From: Rhizobium sp. 16-488-2b
GTDB taxonomy: Bacteria; Pseudomonadota; Alphaproteobacteria; Rhizobiales; Rhizobiaceae
DNA length: 64,000 bases
Direction of reading: 5' to 3'
Assembly (NCBI RefSeq): GCF_017741815.1
Contig: NZ_JAGHMF010000034.1
Coordinates: forward strand, 372,001 to 436,000
Within the stretch, counting starts at the first letter, position 1. Each line of letters opens with the position of its first letter. A model generated the notes under the pieces. That model had not been told where the DNA came from and made no database searches. It saw nothing but the letters and a program-made list of their open reading frames with translations. Positions 7,816 through 16,604 of this stretch are shown here, piece after piece. Made by a program: the position numbers and the translations under genes.

Positions 7816-9324
7816 ATGCTGAAAGAAACCCAAAATATTCGACGCCACGTCGATCTCCAGAGCTTCATGTCGGATTTGGCCGACAGAGGACTGCTGGTCG
7901 AAGTGCAAGAACCTGTTTCCCTTGTGCACGAGGTGACGGCGCTTCACAGGAAGGTCTTGCACGAAGGCGGCCCCGCGCTTCTACTGAGACGACCCGTCGA
8001 TGCGCAGGGGGCCATCTCCAACATTCCGGTGGTAGCCAATCTTTTCGGCACGCAAGAGCGGATCGAACTCGGTTTTGGGCTGGGACCGGGAGGGTTGCCA
8101 CGTCTTGCGGAAGAGCTTGCGGAACTCCAGCGTCCGACCCCTCCGAAATCGCTTTCTGATGCGTGGGGCAAGCTGCCGCTCCTGAAGGCCGCCGCGTCGA
8201 TGCGGCCGCGGTATTCCAGGAAAGCGCCGTGTCAGGAAGTCCTCCTTCAGGCAGACGAGATCGACCTTGGTCGCCTCCCTATACAGTGGTGCTGGCCCGG
8301 AGAGCCTGCGCCCCTGATCACATGGCCGCTCGTTGTAACCTGCAGTCCTGATGATCCCGACGACGTGAACGTCGGGATCTACCGTATGCAGTTGGTTGAC
8401 AAGCGATCACTCATCGTTCGCTGGCTGGCGCATCGAGGAGGCGCGAAGCACTTCAGGCAGTGGCAGCAGAAGGGCATGGACATGCCCGTGGCGGTTGTGA
8501 TCGGGGTAGATCCGGCGACGATCCTAGCGGGCGTCATTCCGCTTCCAGAAGGAATGAGCGAGCTTAACTTCTCGGGTCTACTCCGGGGTTCAAGGACGCA
8601 ACTGACGAGGTGCAGAACGAACCCGCTCAGCGTGCCGTCGAACGCCGAGATAGTGTTGGAGGGCTTCGTCTCGAAGGACGAGATCGCGCCCGAGGGGCCA
8701 TACGGGGACCACACGGGCTACTACAACTCGGTCGAATCCTTTCCGATCGTTCGGTTGAGTGCGATCACCACCAAGCGCTCTCCCGTCTATCTGACCACGT
8801 ACACGGGGAGGCCCCCGGATGAACCGTCCGTACTCGGCGAGGCGATGACCGAACTCTTCGTTCCGATCGCGAAACGTCAGTTTCCAGAAATTACTGACAT
8901 CTGGCTTCCGCCGGAAGCTTGCTCCTATCGTGCGGCGGTCGTTTCGATCGACAAGCGATATCCTGGGCAGGCTCGGAGAGTGATGATGGGGCTATGGTCG
9001 ATGCTTCCACAGTTCAACTACACAAAGCTTGTGATCGTTGTTGATTCCGGCATCTCCGTCCGCCGTTGGGAAGACGTACTATGGGCGATCTCCACCCGCT
9101 TCGACGCCGCGCGGGATCTTGTCGTTCTCGAGAATACACCGATCGACTACCTGGACTTTGCATCTCCTAGAACAGGACTAGGAACGAAGATGGGGATCGA
9201 CGCGACGAATAAAATCGGTGAGGAGACCGACCGTGAATGGGGACTGGAACTTCAAATGCCTGAAGAGCTCTCGCGACGGGCCAATGAGATTTGGGAAAGG
9301 ACGAGGCATGCTTTTGCGCGGTGA
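7816..9324 (+). CDS. ubiD: UbiD, prenylated-FMN-dependent 3-polyprenyl-4-hydroxybenzoate decarboxylase
   Basis: 502 residues, normal length for UbiD. Family motifs are visible: IPVVANLFGTQERI, NVGIYRMQLVD, a central RGGAKHF, EIAPEGPYGDHTGYYN and the Mg/prFMN-binding acidic residues around it. It removes the carboxylate from the polyprenylated hydroxybenzoate ring. Read divergently from ubiTUV and overlapping ubiX, which makes its cofactor. Its presence beside ubiTUV suggests this replicon carries extra quinone genes for low oxygen, in addition to a presumed chromosomal set. Confidence 0.93.
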   Translation: MLKETQNIRRHVDLQSFMSDLADRGLLVEVQEPVSLVHEVTALHRKVLHEGGPALLLRRPVDAQGAISNIPVVANLFGTQERIELGFGLGPGGLPRLAEELAELQRPTPPKSLSDAWGKLPLLKAAASMRPRYSRKAPCQEVLLQADEIDLGRLPIQWCWPGEPAPLITWPLVVTCSPDDPDDVNVGIYRMQLVDKRSLIVRWLAHRGGAKHFRQWQQKGMDMPVAVVIGVDPATILAGVIPLPEGMSELNFSGLLRGSRTQLTRCRTNPLSVPSNAEIVLEGFVSKDEIAPEGPYGDHTGYYNSVESFPIVRLSAITTKRSPVYLTTYTGRPPDEPSVLGEAMTELFVPIAKRQFPEITDIWLPPEACSYRAAVVSIDKRYPGQARRVMMGLWSMLPQFNYTKLVIVVDSGISVRRWEDVLWAISTRFDAARDLVVLENTPIDYLDFASPRTGLGTKMGIDATNKIGEETDREWGLELQMPEELSRRANEIWERTRHAFAR

Positions 9325-9937
9325 TGGTTGCGACGTCGTCGTCGGAGTGAGCGGCGCCTCTCTCGGCGTGGCTGTCGTGGATCGCCTAACGGCCGCCGGG
9401 ATAAGAGTGCATATCGTCGTGACAGAGGCCGCAAAGCGGACCTTGGCGCACGAGGTCGGGTCGGAGGCGCACGGACGGCTACTGCTCAACGCTCACCGCT
9501 GTTATGACGACAAGGATATCGGGGCGGCAATCGCGAGCGGGTCGTTTCCCGTTTTGGGGATGATCGTGGCTCCATGCTCCATGAAGACGCTCGCGGCAGT
9601 CGCGACCGGCCTTTCAGAAAACCTTCTTGCTCGCGCCGCAGACGTCCAACTCAAGGAGCGTCGTCGACTCGTGCTGCTGACACGCGAGACGCCTCTTCAT
9701 TTGGGCCACCTCCGGAACATGACGACCGTGACGGAGATGGGCGCCATCGTGATGCCGCCAGTACCCGCCTTCTACAATCGACCGAAGTCCGTCGAGGATA
9801 TTATCGACCATCTGGCTGCTCGAGCGATCGATCTCCTTGGCTTGCCGCTGCCTGCCCAATCTCGGATATGGAACGGCGAAGCGTCCTTTGATCAGCCGAA
9901 GATTGCTATGGGGTCAGCACCGAAGAGCATCGCGTGA
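9308..9937 (+). CDS. ubiX: UbiX, flavin prenyltransferase
   Basis: 209 residues starting MLLRGDGCDVVVGVSGASLG, the flavin-binding N-terminus of UbiX, with later motifs MIVAPCSMKTLAAVATG and LVLLTRETPLHLGHLRNM. It prenylates FMN to give the prFMN used by UbiD. ATG at 9308 overlaps the ubiD end by 17 bases and follows an AAGGA; upstream starts lie deep in ubiD. Its last 46 bases overlap the convergent nnrU gene. Confidence 0.93.
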   Translation: MLLRGDGCDVVVGVSGASLGVAVVDRLTAAGIRVHIVVTEAAKRTLAHEVGSEAHGRLLLNAHRCYDDKDIGAAIASGSFPVLGMIVAPCSMKTLAAVATGLSENLLARAADVQLKERRRLVLLTRETPLHLGHLRNMTTVTEMGAIVMPPVPAFYNRPKSVEDIIDHLAARAIDLLGLPLPAQSRIWNGEASFDQPKIAMGSAPKSIA

Positions 9938-10572
9938 CCACCTCCTAGAAGGAGCCAGCAGGCCAAGGCGGCAGTGACAGCGAAAGCGACGATCAGGGCC
10001 CCGTCAACCGAAAGGCCTTGTCCCTTGGCCAGCGCGGCGAATGGGACGATCCCCGTACCTTGGGAAAGAGCCGACCAGCGATCACCTAAACGTCGCCGGG
10101 CACGCTTTTCTGTCATCGGGATCGCTCCGAGAGCGAACATGGCGAAGCCGCCGAACAACAGCACGGATCGAAGATCTCCGTTTGCTACGATATGCCCGAC
10201 AGCCCAGAGCGCGAAACCCCATAAGACAGGGTGTCTTGTAATTCGCGCGACTGCGCCGACTTCTTCGGAAGAACGGATGGAAACTGACAGTGGATTCCTG
10301 CTAAAGAGCCCTGCGATTACAAGGAAACCGCCCAAGGGTGCCAAGACGAAAGTCACGGCCGCCTGCCAAGGATGCAGATCCCAAAGCGGTATGTAGTCGA
10401 GAGAAAGAGCGGCTGAAAACAACCACACGAGCGCGGCGACGGACGCTGCAGAATAGCCGACGAAGTACGCCGGCCGTCCAAGGCGGCCAATGATACCCGC
10501 ACGGATCGCAGGTAATGCCGGTATCGAATGCAATAATAGGAAGACTGCGAAGGCAGAGAAAAACGAGATCAT
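9892..10572 (-). CDS. nnrU: NnrU family membrane protein
   Basis: 226 residues with about six membrane helices and the NnrU pattern: an N-terminal LLLHSIPALP region, VARITRHPVLWGFALWAVGHI and GAIPMTEKRARRRLGDRW. NnrU is tied to nitrite and NO metabolism by its regulation and co-occurrence with nir/nor genes; its biochemical role is not settled and may relate to methyltransferase-like relatives. A perfect TTGA-N6-TCAA box lies 48 bases upstream. Confidence 0.9.
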   Translation of the reverse strand: MISFFSAFAVFLLLHSIPALPAIRAGIIGRLGRPAYFVGYSAASVAALVWLFSAALSLDYIPLWDLHPWQAAVTFVLAPLGGFLVIAGLFSRNPLSVSIRSSEEVGAVARITRHPVLWGFALWAVGHIVANGDLRSVLLFGGFAMFALGAIPMTEKRARRRLGDRWSALSQGTGIVPFAALAKGQGLSVDGALIVAFAVTAALACWLLLGGGHAMLFGADPIAIFG

Positions 10573-10619
10573 TGAGGACTCCTTGGCTCTCCAAATAGCA
10601 TCATCTTCAGATATGCAGT

Positions 10620-10633
10620 TTGATCGTCGTCAA
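10620..10633. promoter_or_regulatory. Crp/Fnr-type box upstream of nnrU
   Basis: TTGA-TCGTCG-TCAA, a perfect dyad 48 bases before the nnrU start. Likely bound by NnrR or an FNR/FixK protein. The remainder of the stretch 10573-10996 between nnrU and ftrA shows only this site and the one at 10923; no gene was seen. Confidence 0.7.
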
Positions 10634-10922
10634 TCATCCCGCGTTGCAGGAGATGGATCAGCAACCGTCGTGTGCTCGCGATTGTTCCTGCGCCCCCGAT
10701 ATGGATTTTGTTTCCAACTAAGCAAAGGAGGGGCTTGGGGAATATTGGAGGTTTGCACGAGCAAGAATCCTAAACTGCAGGTTCAACGACGCTGGCCGGA
10801 TGTCAACTCAGTGGCCCTTCCGTTTGGGCGAAGGAGTTCGCCTCATGCCAACAAGAGCTTCCGAAACGCTCCCCGATCGCAGATAGGCCTAGCCTTGGAA
10901 CGACGGCGGCAGTCACGCGTCT

Positions 10923-10936
10923 TTGCTCCAGCGCAA
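10923..10936. promoter_or_regulatory. Crp/Fnr-type box upstream of ftrA
   Basis: TTGC-TCCAGC-GCAA, a perfect dyad whose centre is about 67 bases before the ftrA start. Same half-site class as the boxes at ubiT/ubiD and nirK. Confidence 0.65.
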
Positions 10937-10996
10937 AGAACGAACTCATCGTGGTCTCTAAATATGACGCTGTAACTCATCTTTAGGGGTCCTTTC

Positions 10997-11539
10997 ATGC
11001 TGCGTATTCGCTCTCTCTGCTTTGCTCCCGCCGCACTTGCTGCCATGCCGCTCGTTCTTCATGCCGCAGAGTTTCCAATCGGCGCGCCTCAGGTGGCGGG
11101 TGGTATGGAGGTGTCCGCGGTATACCTGCAGCCGATCGAGATGGACCCGCCCGGAATGATGCGACCGGCAGTAGAATCCGACGTTCATCTCGAAGCCGAC
11201 ATTCATGCCACGAGTGACAACGCGAACGGATTTGCAGAAGGAGACTGGGTTCCCAACCTTCACGTTGAATACAAGGTGAAGAACCTCGACAACGGCGCGG
11301 AGCAGGCCGGCGCTCTTGAACCGATGGTGGCGAGTGATGGGCCGCACTACGGTGACAATGTCAAGCTGTCGGGTCCCGGTCGCTATGCGGTCGAGATCAC
11401 CGTGCATCCCGGTGGTCACGGCATGATGAGTTTTGGTCGACACGTCGACAAGGAAACCGGCGTTGCCCCCTGGCCCGAGTCGTTTTCCCTCAACTATGAC
11501 TTCGTTTTCGCGGGGGTTGGAAAGAAGGGTGGCTACTGA
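10997..11539 (+). CDS. ftrA: FtrA, periplasmic P19-type iron-binding protein
   Basis: 180 residues: a Sec signal peptide (cleavage likely after VLHAA) and a P19/Tp34 immunoglobulin-like domain. Met/His/Glu segments such as GGMEVSAVYLQPIEMDPPGM and GGHGMMSFGRHVD match the copper/iron site of the family. P19 proteins bind ferrous iron in the periplasm and pass it to an Ftr1 permease. First gene of a compact four-gene operon with the ftrABCD order known from Brucella and Bordetella. Confidence 0.9.
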   Translation: MLRIRSLCFAPAALAAMPLVLHAAEFPIGAPQVAGGMEVSAVYLQPIEMDPPGMMRPAVESDVHLEADIHATSDNANGFAEGDWVPNLHVEYKVKNLDNGAEQAGALEPMVASDGPHYGDNVKLSGPGRYAVEITVHPGGHGMMSFGRHVDKETGVAPWPESFSLNYDFVFAGVGKKGGY

Positions 11540-11880
11540 TGAGCGCAGCCAAGCCACTAACCGTCCTGCCATTGCTTTTTGCTTGCCTGGCATCGCCGAC
11601 GGTTGCTGAGGAAGAAGACCCCGTTTTCGCCGTGCATTTTAGCAACGGCGTGATATCTCCATCCATCCTTGAAGTCCCGGCAGATAAGCGTTTCAAGATC
11701 GAGCTATACAATGACGGCTCGACGCCAATTGAATTCGAGAGCATTCCTCTTCGAAAGGAAAAGGTACTTGCTCCGGGAGCGTCGAGCTTTCTCGTGTTTC
11801 GCTCGTTGCAAGCTGGCGATTACGCGTTCTTCGACGATTTCCACCTCGACATGCCACCCGCCAGGCTCATCGCGAAATGA
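11539..11880 (+). CDS. ftrB: FtrB, periplasmic cupredoxin-like protein
   Basis: 113 residues with a signal peptide (ending near TVAEEE) and a small cupredoxin-like domain with a FHLDM segment near the C-terminus. The classical blue-copper Cys is absent, as in FtrB/cupredoxin_1 proteins. It is thought to oxidise or hand over iron between FtrA and FtrC. ATG overlaps the ftrA stop (TGATG), and its end overlaps the start of ftrC. Confidence 0.85.
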   Translation: MSAAKPLTVLPLLFACLASPTVAEEEDPVFAVHFSNGVISPSILEVPADKRFKIELYNDGSTPIEFESIPLRKEKVLAPGASSFLVFRSLQAGDYAFFDDFHLDMPPARLIAK

Positions 11881-12731
11881 CGTCTCCAACCCTTCTCGAA
11901 TCGTTCAGGATCGCCACTGTCGTGTGGCGCGAATCCTTCGAAGCGCTGCTCGTTATCGCCATCCTACAAGCTTGGACAGTGCACGAGAGCGTGGAGACCC
12001 GGCGGCGGGCAGCTAGATCGATCGCCGGCGGCGCGGCGGTCGGAATGCTGACCGCCGTCGGACTTGCCTTTTTGATGGGCGAAGCTTCCGACTTCCTCGA
12101 CGGGGACCGCGAAGAAGTTCTTCAACTCATCCTGGCCGCGACGGCGTCCGCGCTTATGCTCCGTATGGTCATCTGGATGCGAAGCTCTGCACGTCATGCT
12201 TCGAGTGACATGAAATCGCGGGCCGCGGGACTTGGGAAGACCGGCAACTGGGCTGCACTCGGCCTACTCGCCGCACTTGCGGTCGCTAGAGAAGGTGCCG
12301 AGACTGTGGTCTTTCTTTTCGGGATGCTTTCCGGGTCGGACTTGGGAAGCGCAGGTCTCGTCGCCGGATCCGGCACACTAGGGCTGGGGGCGGCGCTCCT
12401 GACCCTGGTGGCGTTCCGATCTGGTGCCTCTGCCTTTTCCAAAAAGGCAGTTTTGACGTTCAGCCAGATTTTACTCTTGGCTTTGGGAAGCGGCCTGCTG
12501 ATGACCGCGTTGGACAAGGCAGTTTCACTTGATTTCATCTCGACGATGACTTCTCCCCTATGGGATACGAGTTGGCTCCTGGACGACGCCACCGGGCCTG
12601 GCGCGTTCATATCAGGACTAATCGGGTACCGGGCTCGACCTGAACTTCTTCCCCTGCTTGCCTTGGGCGGCTACTGGACGACGGCGTTGCTGGCATATGC
12701 TTCGCCCCTTGCTAATAAAGCTCTTGCATGA
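11877..12731 (+). CDS. ftrC: FtrC, Ftr1-family iron permease
   Basis: 284 residues, about seven membrane helices, with the two Ftr1 iron-translocation motifs REXXE: RESFE (near residue 18) and REGAE (near residue 140). Transports iron across the inner membrane after handover from FtrA/FtrB. Overlaps its neighbours on both sides by 4 bases (ATGA), so translation of the operon is coupled. Confidence 0.93.
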   Translation: MTSPTLLESFRIATVVWRESFEALLVIAILQAWTVHESVETRRRAARSIAGGAAVGMLTAVGLAFLMGEASDFLDGDREEVLQLILAATASALMLRMVIWMRSSARHASSDMKSRAAGLGKTGNWAALGLLAALAVAREGAETVVFLFGMLSGSDLGSAGLVAGSGTLGLGAALLTLVAFRSGASAFSKKAVLTFSQILLLALGSGLLMTALDKAVSLDFISTMTSPLWDTSWLLDDATGPGAFISGLIGYRARPELLPLLALGGYWTTALLAYASPLANKALA

Positions 12732-14110
12732 CCACGGCGCAAAGTTTTGCCGGGAGGTTCGTCAGCGGGCTGGGTGACGTGCTTTTAAGGTACCAGTCCG
12801 GAATCCGCCGAATGCAGTGGATGATGATCGCGGCCTACGTTGCGCTGCTCGTTGTCCCGCTAGCACTTCCGCTGCCTGGAGCCAGCGATTACATTTGGAA
12901 CAACCTCGCGCGCTTTGTCCAGTTCGTGTTCTGGGGTGTCTGGTGGCCTTTTGTCATCTTGGGAACAGCTCTGGTTGGTAGGTTCTGGTGCGGGCTGCTC
13001 TGCCCTGAAGGAGCTCTTTCGGAATTCGCAAGCGAACGGGGCGCGGGCAGGGCGATACCAAGCTGGATGAAATGGTCCGGGTGGCCGGTGGTGGCTTTTA
13101 TTTCCACAACTATCTATGGCCAGCTCACAAGCATCTACCAGTGTCCCAAACCAGCCGCGCTCTTACTCGGCGGATCGACGCTAGCGGCGATGGTTGTCGG
13201 CGCGCGCTATGGGAAAGCAAAACGCGTCTGGTGCAGGTTTCTATGCCCGGTAAGCGGAGTCTTCGGCACCGTGTCGAAAGTTGCCCCCTTGCATTTTCGG
13301 GTCGAGCCCGACGCCTGGAAGCGCTCGTCGCCAGCGGAGGTCGCCGGCGTGAACTGCGCTCCCCTCATCCCAATCAAGACTATGCAAGCGAGTTCGGCCT
13401 GCCACATGTGTGGACGCTGCAGCGGGCATCGCGGCGCGATCCGGCTCGCATGGCGCAAGCCGGCGGCGGACATCGTGTTCGGATCCGGCCGAATGGCAGC
13501 TCGATGGGACACCATCCTCATCATACCGATACTTCTCGGGCTGGTCCCCGCAGCCCTTCACTGGACAGCCAGCGGAGCGTTCCAAGCCATGAGGACTTGG
13601 TTGGTCGAGCGGTGCGTCGAGCTGGGGTTTATGTGGCCGTTGTCGCTCCGGCTTCCTTGGTGGCTGCTGACAAACTATCCATCGGTCAACGACGTGATGA
13701 ACGTAGTCGATGCCGTCAGTCTGTTGGCGTTTGTTGCTCTCGGAGCATTCACGTCGTCTGTCCTGTTCCTGCTCCCGCTCGTGGCGGCCACGACAATCCT
13801 CCGCCGGACGAGGAAAGTTGTCCATCACCTTGCCCAGGCAATGATTCCGCTCGCAACTTCATCGCTATTTTGTGGCCTTCTCGCGCTGACGACAAGCCAG
13901 CTCCGGTCTGACGGGATTAATCTGCCAGGCGTGGATGCCGCTCGCGCAGCGTTAGTAGTTGTTGCCGGGCTTTGGTCGGTGGGACTCTTCTTCAGGATTT
14001 CGAGCGTCTATTGCAGGTCTCTCACACGGCGCATTATAGCGACAGCACCTATTGCAATGGCTGTTGCCGCGTTCTCAGCAACTTGGCTGTTCATATTCTT
14101 GGGAGGCTGA
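12728..14110 (+). CDS. ftrD: FtrD, polyferredoxin-like membrane protein of the iron uptake system
   Basis: 460 residues with many membrane helices and cysteine motifs of the NapH/RdxA polyferredoxin group: FWCGLLCPEG, IYQCPKP, WCRFLCPVSG and CHMCGRCSGHRG. In FtrABCD systems this protein is proposed to recycle electrons for the iron oxidation/transport cycle. Last gene of the operon. It is not NapH by context: the nap genes lie 31 kb away and lack napGH. Confidence 0.88.
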   Translation: MTTAQSFAGRFVSGLGDVLLRYQSGIRRMQWMMIAAYVALLVVPLALPLPGASDYIWNNLARFVQFVFWGVWWPFVILGTALVGRFWCGLLCPEGALSEFASERGAGRAIPSWMKWSGWPVVAFISTTIYGQLTSIYQCPKPAALLLGGSTLAAMVVGARYGKAKRVWCRFLCPVSGVFGTVSKVAPLHFRVEPDAWKRSSPAEVAGVNCAPLIPIKTMQASSACHMCGRCSGHRGAIRLAWRKPAADIVFGSGRMAARWDTILIIPILLGLVPAALHWTASGAFQAMRTWLVERCVELGFMWPLSLRLPWWLLTNYPSVNDVMNVVDAVSLLAFVALGAFTSSVLFLLPLVAATTILRRTRKVVHHLAQAMIPLATSSLFCGLLALTTSQLRSDGINLPGVDAARAALVVVAGLWSVGLFFRISSVYCRSLTRRIIATAPIAMAVAAFSATWLFIFLGG

Positions 14111-14115
14111 TCCAC

Positions 14116-14253
14116 TCAGGGCAGCCGGAGCTTTCCGACTGATCTTCGCACTCCAGACTCGTTGCTTCCCGTCGATTGAACCGTGACGGGCTCGCGCAGC
14201 GCAACTCGCCGCGACTTTTTGATTTCGACTACGAAGGGCTTGTTCTTTTGCAT
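14116..14253 (-). CDS. Small basic conserved protein (45 residues)
   Basis: MQKNKPFVVEIKKSRR followed by a Ser/Thr-rich tail and a basic end. Short proteins opening with KPFVVEIKxSRR are common in rhizobia (from memory), often of unknown role. ATG at 14253 lies inside the longer open frame and is preceded by a weak GAGAG. Possibly a nucleic-acid-binding protein; not recognised further. Confidence 0.5.
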   Translation of the reverse strand: MQKNKPFVVEIKKSRRVALREPVTVQSTGSNESGVRRSVGKLRLP

Positions 14254-14279
14254 GATCTCTCTCGGAAAATGAGACAGGT

Positions 14280-14645
14280 TTAGGCCGATGGCCGGGTGAT
14301 GACGAATGCTGCACATGCGCTCAGTGCCGTGGCGACGATGGCGAGCGCCAACGGGCCGGGATCCAGCCAGACGAGTACGCATAGACTGCAAATCATCGCG
14401 ACTACCGCGGAAACTTTCGCGCCTTGATTTATCGCCTTACGATCTCGCCAAGCTCTGACCGAAAGACCCAACGTCGGGTGAGCCACAAGCCAGGATTCAA
14501 ACCTTGGCGAGACGCGGGCGAAAATGCCTGCAGAAAGCAGCAGGAAGGGGGTCGTCGGCAACAGCGGCAGGAACACTCCAACCACGCCGATGATGATCGA
14601 GGCCCAAGCAATCGTCAACCACAGCATGCGCATCGGAATCTCCAT
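14280..14645 (-). CDS. YbaN/DUF454 family membrane protein
   Basis: 121 residues with the DUF454 signature: a first helix pair with FLPLLPTTPFLLLSAGIFAR, then SPRFESWLVAHPTLG and WRDRKAI, then two C-terminal helices. Inner-membrane protein of unknown function. In rhizobia a member of this family is found near anaerobic haem genes. The Crp/Fnr box at 14684 lies 39 bases upstream and may be shared with the divergent gene. Confidence 0.85.
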   Translation of the reverse strand: MEIPMRMLWLTIAWASIIIGVVGVFLPLLPTTPFLLLSAGIFARVSPRFESWLVAHPTLGLSVRAWRDRKAINQGAKVSAVVAMICSLCVLVWLDPGPLALAIVATALSACAAFVITRPSA

Positions 14646-14683
14646 TTTCCCGTTGACTCTAAGACCTCACGGCATCCTCATCT

Positions 14684-14697
14684 TTGACGCTGATCAA
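14684..14697. promoter_or_regulatory. Crp/Fnr-type box between the YbaN-like gene and a DUF1488-like gene
   Basis: TTGA-CGCTGA-TCAA, a perfect dyad in the divergent region, 39 bases from the minus-strand start and 57 from the plus-strand start. Confidence 0.7.
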
Positions 14698-14753
14698 AGA
14701 CGACGACGCAGATCCGTTTAAAAAGTGGGTCATCACTTTTGATGGAGGTTGCA

Positions 14754-15041
14754 ATGCTGCCCAGATTCGTCACCGCCTTTCTGAAATCGTCGGGCGATCA
14801 AGGCGTCGTGGTAATGGAACACGACGGCGCTCACCGGGTAGTCGTCGTCGATAGGGAGGCGCTTTGCGAGATTTCAAACCCGCCTCGGGCCGACGAGTCC
14901 CGTCTTCAACAAAGCATTGGTGCGATTTGCGAAATAGCGACGACAAAGATTCTCAAAGATGGTCGGTCTCCACACTCGCGGATCGCGGTTTCCGCGTCCG
15001 ACGTCGCAGCGTGGAAGGTTGAACAGGCAAAGCTGCACTGA
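14754..15041 (+). CDS. Small conserved protein, DUF1488-like, paralogue of 3969-4304
   Basis: 95 residues starting MLPRFVTAFLKSS. ATG at 14754 has GGAGG six bases before it and is better than the upstream ATG at 14742. The C-terminal half (ADESRLQQSIGAICEIA and VSASDVAAWK) matches the gene at 3969-4304. Soluble, function unknown; the box at 14684 suggests expression under low oxygen or NO. Confidence 0.65.
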   Translation: MLPRFVTAFLKSSGDQGVVVMEHDGAHRVVVVDREALCEISNPPRADESRLQQSIGAICEIATTKILKDGRSPHSRIAVSASDVAAWKVEQAKLH

Positions 15042-15273
15042 GAAATTCTCATCGGGACACGGAAGAGTCGGCGCAGGATCAAGATCCACGCCCTATTTGA
15101 TGCATTGGCGAAAATTCTTTTTTCCACGAGAAGGCCAGCAGCTTTCCCGGATTGACCTTCCGTACTATGGATGAGGCAATTACGCTGCGCGCTCCAGCAG
15201 ATTACGATCTGTTCTCTCCGACAAGTGGCGAACAAGTATTCTTCGACACTTTCTGCCTTCACACCTAAAGACG

Positions 15274-15619
15274 TCAACGCTCACTCCTAGCCGAGCGAAT
15301 TTGGCCGCCCTCGCGTGGTAGCGCCCGGCGGTACGACTCCCTGTTGGGCCAATAGTTACGAGTCCACTCAATCAAGCGCAGGTCGTCTCCATCCTGTATG
15401 ACAGTTAGCCGCTTGAGGGTGGCTGTTTGCTTATCGCTAAACCGCACCTTGGTCCCATAGCGTTCGATTTTCCGACGCATGGTCCGATAGGAAGTTACGC
15501 TGCCATTCGGACGAGCGACCGCTGCAAAGTACGTCATCGATACGGCTGCGAAAATATGCGATGTCGCTATCTGACAGCAAGCGCGGTCCCACATTGCCTA
15601 CTATCATACTGAGTATCAC
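15274..15619 (-). pseudogene. Frameshifted small conserved gene
   Basis: Two frames join into one likely protein: an N-terminal part with LSDSDIAYFRSRIDDVL and SEWQRNFLSD, and a C-terminal part RRKIERYGTKVRFSDKQ with TLKRLTVI. Removing one C near 15479 would fuse them as FLSDMRRKIERYG. Small rhizobial proteins with this layout are known to me only as hypothetical. Either a decayed gene or a sequencing error. The rest of 15042-15925 shows no further gene. Confidence 0.5.
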
Positions 15620-15925
15620 CTAAAACGCGATTGCATCAGCTTGCACAATATTACGGGGTTTCTTGCTCTCTCGTTCACTCTCATGGTCATGCGCGATGGC
15701 GAAATACTGCGCCAACCAAAGTATTTCAGGGACAAAGAAAAACTGACAAGATCTTAAATGGCACATGTTGCCCGGAGCGGCCTTCTGGACAGACCGGAGT
15801 TAGCTTCTGGAGCCACGGCAAATTTTAGAGGCGTGATAGGGGCGCCGCCGCTCTCCGCATCAGTCGCGACTCAACAGGAAGAGGTTTAAACTTGACGCCC
15901 TAAAGTCGTGTAGTTGGGGCATTTG

Positions 15926-16480
15926 ATGAAAACGATTGTGATTGTGGCTACGGCCATTTGCCTTTGCAGTGGCAATACGCTGGCTTGGGAGCGAAAAACA
16001 GTCGGCGAAGGAATCGAGAAAATGTGCGAAGCGCGATTTCTCGATGATTGGCCAAGCCAATCAGCCTGCATCAGCCTTCAATGGGAGGCGCTCAAAAGCA
16101 TGAGCCCTCCGAACGTCGTGCATCCGGAATTGCAGACGCTTTATCAGCAATGCAAAGCAGAGAACTTGAAGTTCGACTTCGCGGCCATCCAGCTTTGCTA
16201 TTCTGCGAAGGAAGCGGAGCTAGAAGCGAAGAAAAAGGCGACACAGGTCGATGAAGTAAAGAACAAAACGAAGGCCCAGGAGGATAACTTCAAGAGACTG
16301 CCACTCGTCGCTACCTGCAGCGACGGTTCTATCGTAGTTCGCCAGAGGGAAGACGGCGGCTGGAATATTCTCGTGAAGGTCGGTGATGCACCGCCAGTAA
16401 CCGGATTCGCCGGCGATTACGTCTACTCGTGGGGCAGCAGTTCCATCGAAGTTGATAAATGCATCAAACCAAAACAGTAA
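15926..16480 (+). CDS. Exported hypothetical protein
   Basis: 184 residues: a signal peptide (MKTIVIVATAICLCSGNTLA), then a soluble domain with several cysteines (MCEARF, SACISL, QQCKAE, LCYSAK), a charged helical stretch rich in Lys/Glu around residues 95-115, and a C-terminal domain with CSDGSIVVRQ. Probably periplasmic with disulfides. No family recognised. It lies just upstream of an IS256 remnant. Confidence 0.6.
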   Translation: MKTIVIVATAICLCSGNTLAWERKTVGEGIEKMCEARFLDDWPSQSACISLQWEALKSMSPPNVVHPELQTLYQQCKAENLKFDFAAIQLCYSAKEAELEAKKKATQVDEVKNKTKAQEDNFKRLPLVATCSDGSIVVRQREDGGWNILVKVGDAPPVTGFAGDYVYSWGSSSIEVDKCIKPKQ

Positions 16481-16604
16481 AACAGGTGTCGGATTTCCTT
16501 GCAGTTGCAATCGACTGTAACACTATAGGGAGGAAACACGAGCCGCCACACCTTCCAAAGTTCTGCAACAAAGACGTCCCGATTGCATATGACCCGATCC
16601 CCGA

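Noticed and set aside
15274..15594. Continuous 106-codon frame as an intact gene
   Set aside because: Its N-terminal part does not match the family; the pattern continues in another frame, so a frameshifted gene is the better reading.
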